Shown: positions 11,201 through 22,277, counted from the stretch's first letter. The stretch is 64,000 nt of DNA from an uncultured Eubacterium sp. (GCA_900543485.1 UQRM01000009.1:1-64000); one strand, 5' to 3'. Numbers and translations: made by a program. The notes: a model not told the origin generated them from the sequence alone.

Positions 11201-11991
11201 CTGTAAAGATCGTTCAGATCCGATGTGGCGAATCTTCCGCCGTCCAGCTGCACCATAGGTCTCAGATCAGGCGGTATGACAGGAATGACCTCCAGTATCA
11301 TCCACTCAGGCCTGTTACCCGATATCCTGAGGGCTTCGATGACCTCCAGTCTCCTGACGATTCTTATCTTCTTCTGCCCGGTGGCATTGTCCAGCTTATC
11401 CCTAAGCTCCTTGGAAAGCTCATCCAGATCGATATGTGTCAGCAGCTCTCTGATAGCCTCCGCACCCATACCTGCTTTGAACTTGTTATCAGGGTTATCC
11501 TTTGCCTCTCTGTACTGATTCTCTGTCAGGATCTCTTTGTAAGCGAATTCTGTATTTCCCGGATCCGTAACGATGAAGTTGGCAAAATAAAGGATCTTTT
11601 CCAGTGTCCTGGGTGAAATATCCAACACCAGCCCCATCCTAGACGGGATCCCTTTGAAATACCAGATGTGAGATACGGGAGAAGCCAGCTTTATATGGCC
11701 CATCCTCTCTCTTCTTACCTTGGCTTTAGTGACCTCTACGCCGCACTTGTCGCAGACGATACCCTTGTATCTTATCCTCTTGTATTTTCCGCAGTGGCAC
11801 TCCCAGTCCTTCGTCGGTCCGAAGATCCTTTCACAGAAAAGGCCGTCCTTCTCAGGCTTGAGGGTCCTGTAATTTATAGTCTCGGGTTTCGTAACCTCTC
11901 CGTGAGACCAGCTGAGGATCTTTTCAGTGGACGCCAGCCCGATCTGCAGAGACTCAAAGTTATTCAACTCATAATTAATATTATCGTTCAT
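8251..11991 (-). CDS. rpoC: DNA-directed RNA polymerase subunit beta'
   Basis: RpoC carries the catalytic Mg2+ of RNA polymerase. The 1246-residue product shows the N-terminal zinc ribbon (CHCGKYKR and CDKCG), the active-site [12 protein letters not shown] motif, and the second zinc site in the [13 protein letters not shown] region. It follows rpoB after 17 bases. After the conserved [19 protein letters not shown] region there is an acidic tail of about 60 residues rich in Glu and Asp, ending EDIQWE. That tail is unusual in extent and parallels the acidic tail on RpoB. A terminator follows. Identification is secure. Confidence 0.98.
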   Translation of the reverse strand: MNDNINYELNNFESLQIGLASTEKILSWSHGEVTKPETINYRTLKPEKDGLFCERIFGPTKDWECHCGKYKRIRYKGIVCDKCGVEVTKAKVRRERMGHIKLASPVSHIWYFKGIPSRMGLVLDISPRTLEKILYFANFIVTDPGNTEFAYKEILTENQYREAKDNPDNKFKAGMGAEAIRELLTHIDLDELSKELRDKLDNATGQKKIRIVRRLEVIEALRISGNRPEWMILEVIPVIPPDLRPMVQLDGGRFATSDLNDLYRRVINRNNRLNRLLELGAPDIIVRNEKRMLQEAVDALIDNGRRGRPVTGPGSRPLKSLSDMLKGKQGRFRQNLLGKRVDYSGRSVIVVGPELKFYQCGLPKKMALELFKPFIMKKLVENGNAHNIKSAKRMVEKVRPEVWDVLEDVIKEHPVMLNRAPTLHRLGIQAFEPVLVEGKAIKLHPLACTAFNADFDGDQMAVHVPLSVEAQAEARFLMLSVNNILAPKDGSPITTPTQDMILGSYYLTHPGQEEGKRTSAAEKGDGKVFTDLSEMLMAYQTGMVGLHARVKVRMYADENDTRGKLVESTVGRFIFNQKIPQDLGYVEDREADPYSLEVDFLCDKKKLGQIIDRCYRIHGNTETALMLDYIKDMGFHYSTIAAITISISDMEIPEKKKDIIGEADKLVDKYEAAYRRGLVSDKERYEKVIEIWNKATDDVADALMDSLDSLNNLFIMAHSGARGSKNQIRQIGGMRGLMANATGKTIEIPIKANFREGLSVLEYFISTNGARKGLADTALRTADSGYLTRRLVDVSHNVIVREDDCGTDEGIEVKAFTDGKEVIEKLKDRIVGRTALLDVCHPETGKIIVEQDQEISEEAADAIEAAGIESVAIRSVMTCHSRSGVCAKCYGRNLATGESVNIGEAVGITAAQSIGEPGTQLTMRTFHTGGVAGSDITHGLPRVEELFEARKPKGLAVICEADGTVVSIESTMDNKTEVKVRGEEERIYEVPYGARICVSEGEYILAGDNITRGPLDPKDILRLNGVEGVYQYLLKEVQRVYKQQGVDINDKHIEVIVGQMLSKMKINDPGDTGLLPGGQYSKFEIEEANKAAVEKGGKPAEAERLLLGITKASLATNSFLSAASFQETTRVLTDAAIKGKNDKLQGLKENVIIGKLIPAGTGMKKYRSIDLDYGVNTALIEAYRAMQRELELEAEAEDDDENIEELNSVMGADDENAAAEEYAAEIASDDMDIADVSGDTEDIQWE

Positions 11992-12008
11992 TGGTCACTT
12001 CCCCTTTC

Positions 12009-15000
12009 CTACTCTTCTTCAACCGGTTCAGACTCAGCTTCCTCAAACTCCTCGTCGTCGTAGTCATCCTCTCCTTCTTCAGCTTCGCCCTCATCGAAAT
12101 CATCAATATCATCAGGCTCATCACCTTCAATATCGACATCTACCATATCTTCGATGACAGGGATACCTTCTATCTCGCTGGTCTCTTTTATCTCTATCTC
12201 CTCATTGTCCTCCGTAAGCACCTTTACATCGAGGCACAGACTCTGCATTTCCTTGATGAGGACCTTGAATGACTCAGGGATCCCCGGTTCAGGTATGTTC
12301 TCGCCCTTTACGATAGCCTCATAAGTCTTTACACGACCCACGATATCGTCGGACTTGACCGTCAATATCTCCTGCAGAGTATATGCTGCGCCATATGCCT
12401 CGAGAGCCCATACTTCCATCTCTCCGAAACGCTGTCCGCCAAACTGGGCTTTTCCTCCCAGAGGCTGCTGCGTTACAAGGGAATATGGACCTGTACTCCT
12501 GGCATGGATCTTATCGTCGACCAGGTGGTGAAGCTTCAGCATGTACATGTATCCTACCGTTACAGGATTGTCGAAATACTCTCCTGTACGTCCATCTCTC
12601 AAGTTCAGCTTACCGCTTTCATCAAAACCGGTCTCCTTCAGCAGCTCTATGATATCCTTCTCGGTAGCGCCGTCGAATACAGGGGTGGCGATATACCAGC
12701 CCTTGTTTTTCGCCGCCAGTCCCAGATGGACTTCCAGTACCTGCCCTACATTCATTCGGGACGGTACGCCGAGAGGATTGAGCATCACCTGCAGAGGCTG
12801 ACCATTCTCCAGGAACGGCATATCCTCTTCAGGAAGTATCCTGGAAATTACACCTTTGTTTCCGTGCCTACCGGCCATCTTATCGCCGACGCTTATTTTT
12901 CTCTTCGTAGCTATATAGCAGCGAACAAGCTTATTGACGCCAGGAGGAAGCTCATCGCCGTTATCGCGGGAGAATATCTTGACATCCACCACGATACCAG
13001 TCTCACCGTGAGGTACTCTCAGCGACGTGTCTCTGACTTCTCTGGCCTTCTCGCCGAATATGGCTCTCAGCAGTCTTTCCTCGGCGGTAAGCTCCGTCTC
13101 TCCCTTAGGAGTCACCTTACCTACAAGTATATCCGAAGAATTGACTTCCGCGCCTTTTCTGATGATACCGTCTTCGTCGAGATCCTTCAACGCATCTTCA
13201 CCCACATTTGGTATCTCCCTGGTGATCTCCTCAGGCCCCAGCTTCGTATCTCTGGCTTCTGCCTCATATTTCTCTATATGGATGGACGTGAGCACATCTT
13301 CCATTATCAGTCTTTCGTTCAGTATGATGGCGTCCTCATAGTTATAGCCTTCCCACGTCATGAACCCTATCAGCAGGTTTTTTCCGAGAGCTATCTCGCC
13401 GTTTTCCGTCGACGGGCCATCCGCTATGACTTCTCCTTTTTCCACGTGCTCGCCATTGTAGACTATAGGGCGCTGGTTGATACATGTCCCCTGGTTGGAA
13501 CGTTTGAACTTGAGCAGCTTATATTCATCGGTTCCTTCGCCGTCATCTCTGAGCACGACGATCTTATCAGCGTCTACAAAGTCTATGACACCCGAATGTT
13601 TAGCTATCACAACAACGCCTGAGTCCTTGGCTGCCTTGTGTTCTATACCTGTTCCCACTATAGGCGCCTCTGTCACCAGCAACGGCACAGCCTGACGCTG
13701 CATGTTGGCGCCCATCAGCGCTCTGTTAGCATCGTCATTTTCCAGGAACGGGATCATAGCCGTAGCTACCGAAACCACCTGTTTCGGCGATACGTCCATG
13801 TAATCGACAGCTTCTCTCGGAACCAACTCCGTCTCTCCGCCTTTGCCACGCACGGAAACCTTCAGGTTGGCGAAATGCCCTTCTGAATCCAGCGGCTCAT
13901 TGGCCTGAGCGATGATCTTATCTTCCTCATCGTCAGCTGTGAGATAATGGATCTCTTCGGTAACTCTTCCCGTCGCCTTGTCTACGACTCTGTATGGTGT
14001 TTCGATGAACCCGTATTCATTGACTACGCCGTAGGTCGTAAGAGAGCCTATCAATCCTATATTAGGTCCTTCAGGCGTCTCTATCGGACACATCCTTCCG
14101 TAATGAGAGTGATGGACGTCTCGCACCTCAAATCCCGCTCTCTCTCTGGAAAGACCGCCCGGCCCCAATGCTGAAAGTCTTCTCTTATGCGTAAGCTCCG
14201 CCAGCGGGTTGTTCTGATCCATGAACTGGGAAAGCTGAGAGCTCCCGAAGAACTCTTTTACCGCGGCGGTAACAGGTCTTATGTTCATAAGGCCCTGAGG
14301 CGTGACCTCGGAGATATCCTGAGTCGTCATCCTCTCCTTTATGGTCCTTTCCATTCTGGAAAGACCTATCCTTATCTGGTTCTGCAGCAATTCGCCTACA
14401 GTCCTGAGGCGCCTGTTTCCCAGATGATCTATGTCGTCTATATTCCCGATGCCGTAATTGAGGTTCAACAGGTAGCTGACAGACGCGAAGACATCGGCCA
14501 CCAGTATGTGTTTAGGTGAAAGCTCGTTCTTCCTCATCCTGATAGCGTCCTTCACCGCTTCCTGTCCCTCATTTTCGCTGAGTATTTCCATCAGCACGGG
14601 ATAATAAACCTGTTTCGGCACTTTTATGTCCGAAATATCGAAATCTATATATGCGGCTATATCGACGAACTGATTGCCTATGACCTTAGTCACCTGGCCT
14701 TCTTCCACAGGACTCTTGACCATTACAAATTCAACGCCAGCATTTTCTATCTGTCTGGCCAGCGTCTTGTCCACGTTCTGGTCTTTCTCCGCCAGTATTT
14801 CGCCTGTGTTGGGATCTATGACATCTTCAGCCACCGCATTCCCTACCAGACGATTGAAAAGGCCCAGCTTTTTATTATATTTGTACCTTCCTACCTTCGC
14901 CAGGTCATATCTCTTCGGATCGAAGAACATGGAATTGAACAGCGACTGGGCGCTCTCTATAGTCGGCGGTTCACCCGGTCTCAGTTTTTTGTATATTTCT

Positions 15001-15698
15001 TTCAGGCCTTCCTCATAGTTGGTGGTCGTATCCTTCTCCAGCGTCTTCATAAGCCTAGGGTCCTCACCGAACATGTCGATGATCTCCTGATTGCTTCCCA
15101 GTCCCAGGGCTCTCAGAAGTGTCGTGACCGGCTGTTTTCTCGTCCTGTCCACGCGAACAGAGATTATCTCGTTGGAATCGGTCTCGTATTCCAGCCAGGC
15201 TCCTCTGTTTGGTATAACGGTGGTAAAGAACAGATTCTTTCCTGATTTATCTATCTCCTTGTCATAATAAGGCCCCGGGGAACGGACCAACTGAGTAACG
15301 ACGACTCTCTCCGCACCGTTGTAGATAAACGTTCCTTTCTCGGTCATAAGCGGAAAATCTCCCATGAAGACTTCCTGTTCCTTGACCTCTCCGGTTTCCT
15401 TGTTGACAAGCCGCACTTTTACTTTTAATGGAGCTGCGTAGGTGACATCTCTCTCCTTGCATTCTTCCTGCTCGTATTTAGGAGGATCTGTCAGGGAGTA
15501 ATCGATGAATTCGAGGGCAAGATTATCCGCGTAATCTTTGATAGGCGAAATGTCCTCAAAAACCTCACGAAAACCTTCTCTTACAAACCAGTCATACGAA
15601 TCGGTCTGTATCTGGATCAAGTTAGGCATTTCAGCCACTTCGTTGATCTTCGAGAAGGTCATTCGCTCTTTCCTACCTAATTTTATCGGCTTTGGCAT
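12009..15698 (-). CDS. rpoB: DNA-directed RNA polymerase subunit beta
   Basis: RpoB forms the other half of the RNA polymerase active cleft. The product is 1229 residues when started at the ATG at 15698, which lies eight bases after AAGGAG; the GTG and ATG codons just upstream fall in or next to that site. The rifampicin region ([29 protein letters not shown]) keeps the usual Asp, His and Ser, so no resistance change is seen there. The C-terminus carries about 45 residues made almost wholly of Asp and Glu. Unlike the usual rplJL-rpoBC arrangement it does not follow rplL: two permease genes lie between, and rpoB has its own promoter. Confidence 0.98.
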   Translation of the reverse strand: MPKPIKLGRKERMTFSKINEVAEMPNLIQIQTDSYDWFVREGFREVFEDISPIKDYADNLALEFIDYSLTDPPKYEQEECKERDVTYAAPLKVKVRLVNKETGEVKEQEVFMGDFPLMTEKGTFIYNGAERVVVTQLVRSPGPYYDKEIDKSGKNLFFTTVIPNRGAWLEYETDSNEIISVRVDRTRKQPVTTLLRALGLGSNQEIIDMFGEDPRLMKTLEKDTTTNYEEGLKEIYKKLRPGEPPTIESAQSLFNSMFFDPKRYDLAKVGRYKYNKKLGLFNRLVGNAVAEDVIDPNTGEILAEKDQNVDKTLARQIENAGVEFVMVKSPVEEGQVTKVIGNQFVDIAAYIDFDISDIKVPKQVYYPVLMEILSENEGQEAVKDAIRMRKNELSPKHILVADVFASVSYLLNLNYGIGNIDDIDHLGNRRLRTVGELLQNQIRIGLSRMERTIKERMTTQDISEVTPQGLMNIRPVTAAVKEFFGSSQLSQFMDQNNPLAELTHKRRLSALGPGGLSRERAGFEVRDVHHSHYGRMCPIETPEGPNIGLIGSLTTYGVVNEYGFIETPYRVVDKATGRVTEEIHYLTADDEEDKIIAQANEPLDSEGHFANLKVSVRGKGGETELVPREAVDYMDVSPKQVVSVATAMIPFLENDDANRALMGANMQRQAVPLLVTEAPIVGTGIEHKAAKDSGVVVIAKHSGVIDFVDADKIVVLRDDGEGTDEYKLLKFKRSNQGTCINQRPIVYNGEHVEKGEVIADGPSTENGEIALGKNLLIGFMTWEGYNYEDAIILNERLIMEDVLTSIHIEKYEAEARDTKLGPEEITREIPNVGEDALKDLDEDGIIRKGAEVNSSDILVGKVTPKGETELTAEERLLRAIFGEKAREVRDTSLRVPHGETGIVVDVKIFSRDNGDELPPGVNKLVRCYIATKRKISVGDKMAGRHGNKGVISRILPEEDMPFLENGQPLQVMLNPLGVPSRMNVGQVLEVHLGLAAKNKGWYIATPVFDGATEKDIIELLKETGFDESGKLNLRDGRTGEYFDNPVTVGYMYMLKLHHLVDDKIHARSTGPYSLVTQQPLGGKAQFGGQRFGEMEVWALEAYGAAYTLQEILTVKSDDIVGRVKTYEAIVKGENIPEPGIPESFKVLIKEMQSLCLDVKVLTEDNEEIEIKETSEIEGIPVIEDMVDVDIEGDEPDDIDDFDEGEAEEGEDDYDDEEFEEAESEPVEEE

Positions 15699-15741
15699 AT
15701 TCATCACTCCTTATAAATTTAACAGATTACATTTGCAGGGC

Positions 15742-15770
15742 AGTTTATTATGATATCATAGAGTTGTCAA
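15742..15770 (-). promoter_or_regulatory. Sigma-A type promoter of rpoBC
   Basis: On the minus strand TTGACA (15765-15770) and TAAACT (15742-15747) are 17 bases apart. A further TTGACG lies just upstream. The pair ends 43 bases before the rpoB start codon. Confidence 0.72.
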
Positions 15771-15824
15771 ATCGTCAATATATTTTGGGAAATTTTTCAT
15801 TCCGCGCTGCAAATACCTGCATAA

Positions 15825-15858
15825 TAAGCGACCGCACCGGAAAACATCCGGTGCGGCC
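15825..15858 (-). terminator. Probable terminator after the first APC permease
   Basis: On the minus strand GGCCGCACCGG and CCGGTGCGGTC form a near-perfect stem around a seven-base loop. The following TTATTAT tract is only moderately T-rich. It lies between the permease stop at 15901 and the rpoB promoter. Confidence 0.6.
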
Positions 15859-15900
15859 ACTCCGCAAAGCTATTATATTCAGAACACGAACTCTTCTAAG

Positions 15901-17589
15901 TTATTTGCTTTTCTCAACCTTTTTGGAGATGATAAACATTACTACGCATATGAGAGCGCACGCAACCGTGAAGATATCCATATAAGTTCCTATGAAGCTT
16001 ACGATGGAATCCACATTGACATTTTCGATTATCCCATCGAAGTAATCTCCGGATTCCCACGAATCCGCTGTTCCCCAGCCTTCATACCACGGTGTGAACA
16101 ACAGCATGATGACATTCATAACGGTCATGATGAAGAACAGCAGCGCAATCCTCTTGGTATCGCCCTTTGCCATCCCGGTCTTTTCATTGACAGGGAATGC
16201 AACAGGATCCTTCTTTGCAAGTCCGCCATACATTCTCTTCCAGATGAAATAGAGAACAGGTCCGGATGCCATAGCCGTCATTCCTCCCAAATAGTAGTCT
16301 GAACCATTGATGAATATCGCGAACAGCACTACGCAGATAGGCACTATACAGAGGACTACAAGGAAGCCAAAGCCGCCAGGGATCTTGAACTTGTATTCCT
16401 CTTCCGGTATCTTCTTTCTGAGCACGATAGCGGAAATGTATACCAGCACATAGGACGCGATCAGCATATGTACATCCAGTATGATTACGAATCCAAACGG
16501 AAGCATACAGAGGATCATCGTCGATATAGCCACGGTAAGTACAGCGATATAAGGTACGCCATGCTTCTTATCGCACTTGACAAGGACTGGCGGCGCCAGA
16601 TAGTCGTCTGCCAGCGAGAAAAATCCTCTCGAACCTGACGCGATATACGTGTTGAATATGGAGCACTGCGCCAGTATCGCCACTACTACGAAGAAGACAC
16701 CGAAGGCAGGACCCCAGAATGTCTCTACTACAGTCGCATATCCAACAGTATCCGCTTCTGTTCCCCAGTTTTCCCACTGTCCCAGAGAACCGAGGCCTGC
16801 TACTGTAGGGAAGATATATACTGCCATGATGAGCGGTATAGTTATCAAAGTTCCCTTAGGGATGACCTGAGGATTGGAAACCTCTCCTGCTATAGTGGAC
16901 ATGGATTCATATCCCGAGTACATCCACATGCATACCGATATGCCGCCGGCGATAAAGAAGAGCCAGTCAGCAGCGCCTGTCGGTTCATAAGCGGTAAGCT
17001 GGAACGATATGGTGTCTGCTGTCTCGGCATTTCCGCCCCAGTTGAGGAATCCACATATGGCAACGATACCGAAAGCCACCATTACCAGGATAGACAGTAT
17101 CGTGCTGGCTACACCGACATCCTTGATACCACGTATATTGATCCAGGTGAAGATGATTATCATTGCTGCTTTTATAGCGAATTCACCAGTCCAGCTCAGA
17201 TCCCACTGGGCTGCCGCATATCCGCCTGCCAGTATAACGTATGACGCATTATCGATATAAATAGAAATAGTTCTCCACCAACCGGCCTGGAATCCCCAGA
17301 ACTCTCCCAGAGCTTCCTGGACCCACTTATAATAGCCTCCCTCCTGAGGTCTTACGGAACCCAATTCAGAAGCCACAAGTCCGAAAGGAAGCGCCCATAC
17401 GAACGGCATCACGCAGAGCATAACGATAGTAAGCCCTGGCCCGCATTCAGGTATCATTTCCTCGATACCATAACAGCCTGCCGCTACCAGACAGAAGATC
17501 ATGAATACGACTGTTGAAACCTTGAGGTCATGCTTCTTCAATCCATGCTCTCCTACATGAGCAACTTTGTTGTTTTGATTTTGAGTCAT
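15901..17589 (-). CDS. APC-superfamily amino acid permease (copy 1 of 3)
   Basis: This is a 562-residue polytopic membrane protein of the amino acid-polyamine-organocation superfamily with about 12-14 predicted hydrophobic segments. The N-terminal CYGIEEMIPECGPGLT loop in the first helix and the RPQEGGYYKWVQEALGEFWGFQAGWW segment (given here in part) are typical of this superfamily's amino acid transporters and antiporters. The start ATG has an AGGAGG site. The substrate cannot be read from sequence; exchange of an amino acid against its product would suit a fermenter. It is a close paralogue of the genes at 17880 and 30762. The 17590-17778 upstream stretch is AT-rich and holds the palindrome TACAATATTGTA, which may be an operator. 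Confidence 0.88.
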   Translation of the reverse strand: MTQNQNNKVAHVGEHGLKKHDLKVSTVVFMIFCLVAAGCYGIEEMIPECGPGLTIVMLCVMPFVWALPFGLVASELGSVRPQEGGYYKWVQEALGEFWGFQAGWWRTISIYIDNASYVILAGGYAAAQWDLSWTGEFAIKAAMIIIFTWINIRGIKDVGVASTILSILVMVAFGIVAICGFLNWGGNAETADTISFQLTAYEPTGAADWLFFIAGGISVCMWMYSGYESMSTIAGEVSNPQVIPKGTLITIPLIMAVYIFPTVAGLGSLGQWENWGTEADTVGYATVVETFWGPAFGVFFVVVAILAQCSIFNTYIASGSRGFFSLADDYLAPPVLVKCDKKHGVPYIAVLTVAISTMILCMLPFGFVIILDVHMLIASYVLVYISAIVLRKKIPEEEYKFKIPGGFGFLVVLCIVPICVVLFAIFINGSDYYLGGMTAMASGPVLYFIWKRMYGGLAKKDPVAFPVNEKTGMAKGDTKRIALLFFIMTVMNVIMLLFTPWYEGWGTADSWESGDYFDGIIENVNVDSIVSFIGTYMDIFTVACALICVVMFIISKKVEKSK

Positions 17590-17778
17590 GTTTTCCTCCT
17601 TTGCTTAAATTTTATAATAGTATTGCGTATCGGATAACATAACATATATTTCAGAATATTACAATGCTTTCGAATTGTTTTCTAAATCTCGACAACTTCG
17701 TTGCGAAAATCGAGCAAGCAAATTACATTTACTACCTGTACAATATTGTAAATTCGCTTTCCTGAATATTAAAATAGT

Positions 17779-17831
17779 AAAAAGGGCCGATGCGCCGACA
17801 GCTCTTTCCCGCCGGCGCATCAGCCCTTTTT
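17779..17831 (-). terminator. Terminator after the second APC permease (symmetrical)
   Basis: AAAAAGGGC..GATGCGCCG pairs with CGGCGCATC..GCCCTTTTT in a long hairpin with A- and T-runs on both sides. It lies 48 bases after the permease stop codon at 17880. Confidence 0.85.
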
Positions 17832-17879
17832 CTCCCATTATCCCCTTTGTTCTTTTTACGTTCCGAATTGTATTCAGCT

Positions 17880-19631
17880 TTAACTGTTCCCTGTCTTTTT
17901 CGCCTCTCTCTTCGGCTCTACCTTCACAGAAATGAGGTAGAATACGATCCCTATCACCGCGAAAATTACCGAGCCGTAAAGTATGATATCCAGCATCAGG
18001 TCAAAATCCGCCAAAAATCCCGGATTTCCACTTTCCTCCGCATAATATTCAGGGCCCCAGTCACCTTCGAACCAGCCCAGCCAAGGATAGCCGAGAAATC
18101 CGAATACAGCCAGGATTATGAAATTAAAGGATATGCGTCTCGTATCCCCTACAGCAAGTCCTGTCTTAGGATTGAGCGGATGGCCGACTGGGTCTTTTTT
18201 AGCAAGCCCGCCATACATCCTCTTCCAGATATAATACAAGATCGGGCCCGAAACGATCCCCAACATACCACCTATAAAATAATCGGTGCCGTTTATAAAG
18301 AATGCTATAAACGCTATGACGCAAGGTACGACGCATACTACACACAGGAATCCGTATCCGCCCGGGATCTTGAATTTTCTTTCTTCGTCCGGGATCCTCT
18401 TTCTCAGTATCAAAGCCGAGATGAAAATCATGACATAGGCCGATACCAGCAGGAATACATCCACTACTACCACTGCCGTGAAAGCAAAATTGCAAAGGAT
18501 CAGATTGACGATCCCCACTGACAACACGGAAATATAAGGTACGCCATGCTTTTTATCGCACTTTACCAGGAACGGAGGCGCCAGATTATCCTCAGCCAAC
18601 GCGAAGAATCCTCTGGATCCGGACGCTATATAAGTGTTATATATGGAGCACTGAGCGAGCACCGCGACTATTACAAAGAACACTCCAAAAGCCGGCCCCC
18701 AATTGGCAGTAACAACGTCGGCATATCCTACAGTTCCGGTCTCAGTCCCCCAAAAGGCCCACGCTCCTCCGGCATCCTGTACCTCAGCTACTGAGATCCC
18801 AAGTATATCCGCTACTTTTTCATCTGTAAGAGTAGCAAGTCCGGCAATAGTAGGGAAAATATACACCGCCATGATAAGCGGTACCGTTATCATCGTCGCC
18901 TTAGGGATGACCTGAGGATTTTCAACTTCGCCCGCTATAGTCGACATGGATTCATATCCCGCATACATCCACATGCCGATAGCGATACCCATACCGATAT
19001 AATATACCCAATCCGCAAAGCCTATCCCCGAGAAACCTGTGATCTCTCCATCTGCAGTTACCGGTATCACAGGGTTCTGTTCCCAGTTGAGGAACCCGCA
19101 TACAGCTACCATGGCAAAGGCAACGATCACGAGAATGGCCAGAATGGTGCTTACAATACCCACATCTTTTACACCCCTTATATTGATGTAGGTGAACACC
19201 AGTATCATCAGTACTTTGAAAGCAAATTCCATTCCCCAGCTCAGATCGAACCAGTTGGCAAGATATCCTCCTGCCAGAATTACATAGAGAGTATTGTCTA
19301 TGTAAATGGAAATGGTTCGCCACCACCCTGCCTGAAAGCCCCAATACTCGCCGAGAGCCTCCTGCACCCATTTGTAATATCCGCCTTCCTGCGGTCTTGC
19401 GGATCCCAGCTCCGATGCCACCAGTCCTAACGGTGTGCTCCATACGAACGGCAGCACGATCAACATGATAACGGTCAGGCCTGGTCCTGATTCCGGCATC
19501 ATTTCCTCGATACCGTAGCACCCTGCCGCGCACAGGCAGAAAATCATGAACACTACCGTAGATACCTTAATGTTATGTTTTTTCAAACCATTTCCGCCCA
19601 CTTTAACATCATCATTTTGATTGTTACTCAT
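17880..19631 (-). CDS. APC-superfamily amino acid permease (copy 2 of 3)
   Basis: This 583-residue membrane protein shares its N-terminal half closely with the copies at 15901 and 30762 (CYGIEEMMPESGPGLT, RPQEGGYYKWVQ). It differs by an insertion of about 20 residues after ATLTDEKVADILG and by a divergent C-terminus ending KREAKKTG. ATG 19631 is preferred because AAAAGGAGGGTGAG precedes it; an ATG 36 bases upstream lacks such a site. It lies directly downstream of rplL's terminator, has its own promoter, and is transcribed in the same direction as the ribosomal and polymerase genes. Substrate unknown. Confidence 0.87.
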   Translation of the reverse strand: MSNNQNDDVKVGGNGLKKHNIKVSTVVFMIFCLCAAGCYGIEEMMPESGPGLTVIMLIVLPFVWSTPLGLVASELGSARPQEGGYYKWVQEALGEYWGFQAGWWRTISIYIDNTLYVILAGGYLANWFDLSWGMEFAFKVLMILVFTYINIRGVKDVGIVSTILAILVIVAFAMVAVCGFLNWEQNPVIPVTADGEITGFSGIGFADWVYYIGMGIAIGMWMYAGYESMSTIAGEVENPQVIPKATMITVPLIMAVYIFPTIAGLATLTDEKVADILGISVAEVQDAGGAWAFWGTETGTVGYADVVTANWGPAFGVFFVIVAVLAQCSIYNTYIASGSRGFFALAEDNLAPPFLVKCDKKHGVPYISVLSVGIVNLILCNFAFTAVVVVDVFLLVSAYVMIFISALILRKRIPDEERKFKIPGGYGFLCVVCVVPCVIAFIAFFINGTDYFIGGMLGIVSGPILYYIWKRMYGGLAKKDPVGHPLNPKTGLAVGDTRRISFNFIILAVFGFLGYPWLGWFEGDWGPEYYAEESGNPGFLADFDLMLDIILYGSVIFAVIGIVFYLISVKVEPKREAKKTGNS

Positions 19632-19677
19632 CTCACCCTCCTTTTCAATAAGATACGCGCAGATCATTTCTCCTTAC

Positions 19678-19705
19678 ATTATACAACTCTTTGCGGAAAT
19701 TTCAA
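19678..19705 (-). promoter_or_regulatory. Promoter of the second APC permease
   Basis: On the minus strand TTGAAA (19700-19705) and TATAAT (19678-19683) are 16 bases apart, 46 bases before the chosen start codon. Confidence 0.65.
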
Positions 19706-19826
19706 TATTTTTCGAATTTTCACTCCTTATCAGCGTCAATAAATATCAGATGCCCCTTTTCTCCGCTTTCACTCTCGATATAATATGATAATCTTATGGG
19801 CAGGATCTGTTTTGAGCCATACAAAT

Positions 19827-19878
19827 AAAAAAGATCGGAACCTCCTGCGCCCTGTATCGCGCAATATAGTTCCGATCT
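19827..19878 (-). terminator. Rho-independent terminator after rplL
   Basis: On the minus strand AGATCGGAAC pairs with GTTCCGATCT over a loop of about 27 bases that holds its own GCGCG-type pairing, followed by six T. It shows that the rplJL transcript ends here and does not run on into rpoB. Confidence 0.85.
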
Positions 19879-19917
19879 CTTATTCGCAAATGTCACACAG
19901 CAAATAGCGGATCCGGC

Positions 19918-20286
19918 TTATTTGAGTTCAACAACTGCACCAACTTCTTCCAGCTGTGCCTTGAAGCCCTCTGCTTCAGCCTTTTCGCAGCCTTCCTTAA
20001 CATTGGAAGGAGCTCCGTCAACCAGCTCTTTGGCTTCCTTAAGACCCAGACCTGTGATTTCTCTTACAGCCTTGATTACCTTGATCTTCTCAGCGCCAAC
20101 TTCCTTCAGCACTACAGTGAATTCGCTCTGCTCTTCGCCGCCGCCTGCTGCGCCGCCGTCTGCAGCCGCTACAACTACACCTGCTGCAGCTGATACGCCA
20201 AATTCTTCCTCACAAGCTTTAACCAGCTCGTTCAGCTCTAAAACGGACATCTCTTTTATAGCTTCTATAATTTGATCCTTGTTCAT
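19918..20286 (-). CDS. rplL: 50S ribosomal protein L7/L12
   Basis: L7/L12 forms the flexible stalk that recruits translation factors. The 122-residue product has the N-terminal dimerisation region, an alanine/glycine-rich hinge and the C-terminal KTEFDVVL-like domain (here [22 protein letters not shown], given in part) ending VGAVVELK. It follows rplJ after about 70 bases and shares its leader. A strong terminator follows. Confidence 0.98.
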   Translation of the reverse strand: MNKDQIIEAIKEMSVLELNELVKACEEEFGVSAAAGVVVAAADGGAAGGGEEQSEFTVVLKEVGAEKIKVIKAVREITGLGLKEAKELVDGAPSNVKEGCEKAEAEGFKAQLEEVGAVVELK

Positions 20287-20358
20287 CTTTTTTCTCCTTT
20301 ACACAAATTTTAAACAACTTTCCCGTCCAGCCATTTGCCAGACAGACGCCACGGTGTT

Positions 20359-20850
20359 TTACGCTTCCTTCTGCTCCGCGATCTGTGCCACAACTCTCGC
20401 GAAGTTGGCCACTGGAGACTGAATGCTTCCCATAAATTTGGAAATGAGCGTATCTCTCGATGGTATCGAAGCCAGCTTCTGAAGGCCTTCTTTGTCGTAG
20501 TATTCGCCTTCCACGATACCGCCTTTAAACTCCATCTTATTGTACTCCTTGATAGCGCCATTCAGCACTCTCGCAGGAGCTGTCGCATCATCATAGCTGA
20601 AAGCAAATCCGCTCGGTCCCGCAAGGATGTCTTTTATAGCTTCGTATTCAGTACCTTCGATGGCTCTGTTTACCAGAGTATTCTTGTAAACAGTATAGTC
20701 CACATCGGCTTCACGAAGCTTTTTTCTCATCTCATCAGCTTCCGCTACCGTAATGCCGATATAGTCGATGACTACGACTGATGCTGCTCTTTCAAACTTA
20801 TCTTTTATCTCGTCGATTATTACTTGCTTTTGTTTGTAAGCTTCTTTCAT
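20359..20850 (-). CDS. rplJ: 50S ribosomal protein L10
   Basis: L10 anchors the L7/L12 stalk. The start at ATG 20850 gives 163 residues beginning MKEAYKQKQVIIDEIKDKF, typical of L10; a GGAG site lies 11 bases upstream. The longer in-frame start at 20928 would translate part of the leader and is not used by the family. The gene follows an L10 leader and terminator hairpin, which indicates autoregulation by the L10-L12 complex. The C-terminal helix that binds L12 dimers is present. Confidence 0.96.
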   Translation of the reverse strand: MKEAYKQKQVIIDEIKDKFERAASVVVIDYIGITVAEADEMRKKLREADVDYTVYKNTLVNRAIEGTEYEAIKDILAGPSGFAFSYDDATAPARVLNGAIKEYNKMEFKGGIVEGEYYDKEGLQKLASIPSRDTLISKFMGSIQSPVANFARVVAQIAEQKEA

Positions 20851-20947
20851 TACCGCGCATTCTCCTTTCATAGATTTGATCGATTGCCAGAGGCAATCAT
20901 CATGACGTCTCTCGTTAAAAGACGCCATGGCGTTTAAGGTACTCTAT

Positions 20948-20979
20948 AAAAAAGCCCTGCTGTCCGCAGGCAGCAAGGC
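20948..20979 (-). terminator. Attenuator hairpin between rplA and rplJ
   Basis: On the minus strand GCCTTGCTG and CAGCAGGGC pair and are followed by TTTTTTATAG. It sits between the L10 leader and the rplJ start, a position expected for the attenuator that leader binding controls. Confidence 0.8.
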
Positions 20980-20997
20980 AAATGTATTTACATTGTA

Positions 20998-21056
20998 CCT
21001 CGGCGGGAATACATTAAGGATATTCCTTACGGTCCATCCTCCCGCTGTCTACGGCC
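20998..21056 (-). ncRNA. Ribosomal protein L10 leader
   Basis: The transcribed strand contains CCGTAGACAGC near its 5' side and CCCGCCGAGG at its 3' side with a kink-turn-like interior. This matches the known L10 leader RNA of Firmicutes, which binds L10(L12)4. A terminator hairpin follows and rplJL come next. Confidence 0.85.
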
Positions 21057-21084
21057 TATTATATTCTTTTTTGTTTTGTTTCAA

Positions 21085-21780
21085 CTAGCCCAGTTTCATG
21101 GCGTTGATCTTGACTCCCGGACCCATAGTCGACGAAACTACTACGCTCTTGAGATACTGGCCCTTCGCCGATGCCGGCTTGGCCTTTATGATAGCTCCCA
21201 TTATAGCGTTGAAATTATCAGTCAGCTTTTCCTTTCCGAATGAAGTCTTACCTATAGGCGTATGGATTATGTTGGCCTTGTCGAGACGATACTCTACCTT
21301 ACCGGCCTTAACTTCTTCTATGGCCTTGGCAACATCCATGGTGACCGTACCGGACTTCGGGTTCGGCATCAGGCCCTTAGGCCCCAGCAGCTTACCGAGT
21401 CGTCCTACGACGCCCATCATATCCGGAGTCGCGATAACTACATCGAAATCGAACCAGCCTTCGCTCTGGATTTTCTGAGCCATTTCCTCGGCTCCAACGA
21501 AATCCGCGCCGGCCTCTTCGGCTTCAGTAGCCTTAGGACCTTTGGCAAAGACAAGAACTGTCTTGGTCTTTCCTACACCGTGAGGGAGAACTATGGCTCC
21601 TCTTACCTGCTGGTCCGCATGTCTTCCATCGACACCCAGTCTGGCGTGCAGCTCGACCGTCTCGTCAAACTTTGCCTTCGACGTCTTCACTACGATGTCC
21701 ATAGCGTCTTCTACATCGTATAATTCAGTTTTATCATATTCCTTTACGGAATCCTGATATTTCTTTCCTCTCTTAGGCAT
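21085..21780 (-). CDS. rplA: 50S ribosomal protein L1
   Basis: L1 forms the mobile stalk at the E site and can repress its own operon. The 231-residue product is of normal length, with [13 protein letters not shown] at the start and the [22 protein letters not shown] type of rRNA-binding segment (partly quoted). An AGGAGG site precedes the ATG. It lies 71 bases after rplK. Confidence 0.98.
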   Translation of the reverse strand: MPKRGKKYQDSVKEYDKTELYDVEDAMDIVVKTSKAKFDETVELHARLGVDGRHADQQVRGAIVLPHGVGKTKTVLVFAKGPKATEAEEAGADFVGAEEMAQKIQSEGWFDFDVVIATPDMMGVVGRLGKLLGPKGLMPNPKSGTVTMDVAKAIEEVKAGKVEYRLDKANIIHTPIGKTSFGKEKLTDNFNAIMGAIIKAKPASAKGQYLKSVVVSSTMGPGVKINAMKLG

Positions 21781-21851
21781 TTCTTTCCTCCTCGTGGTTC
21801 TAACGACCAGCCGCGCGCCTCATCGACAGCCGTCCGGTCTCCCACCGTCTG

Positions 21852-22277
21852 CTAATCTTCAATAACTATTCCCATGCTTCTTGCTGTGCCCTTGATCATT
21901 TCCGTCGCTGCCTCGAGGCTTGCGGCATTGAGGTCAGGCATCTTTGTCTTGGCTATCTCTTCAGCCTGCGCTCTGGTCAGCGTTGCGACCTTAGTCTTGT
22001 TAGGTTCGCCGGATGCTGAATCGAGTCCCGCCGCTTTCTTGAGCAGTACAGCTGCAGGCGGTGTCTTACAGATGAATGAGAATGAATGATCTGCATACAC
22101 AGTGATCACTACAGGGATTATCATTCCCGGCTGATCTTGCGTTTTAGCGTTGAACTGCTTGCAGAAATCCATGATGTTGACACCATGCTGACCTAAAGCC
22201 GGTCCTACAGGCGGCGCTGGATTAGCATTTCCGGCAGGGATCTGAAGCTTGATATAGCCTTCAATCTTCTTTGCCAT
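21852..22277 (-). CDS. rplK: 50S ribosomal protein L11
   Basis: L11 binds the GTPase-associated region of 23S rRNA. The ATG at 22277 gives 141 residues, the exact family length, starting [18 protein letters not shown], with AAGGAGA upstream. The longer in-frame ATG at 22337 would add 20 residues not found in L11. The proline-rich [20 protein letters not shown] segment (thiostrepton-binding domain) is present. The gene follows nusG in the conserved order. Confidence 0.98.
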   Translation of the reverse strand: MAKKIEGYIKLQIPAGNANPAPPVGPALGQHGVNIMDFCKQFNAKTQDQPGMIIPVVITVYADHSFSFICKTPPAAVLLKKAAGLDSASGEPNKTKVATLTRAQAEEIAKTKMPDLNAASLEAATEMIKGTARSMGIVIED

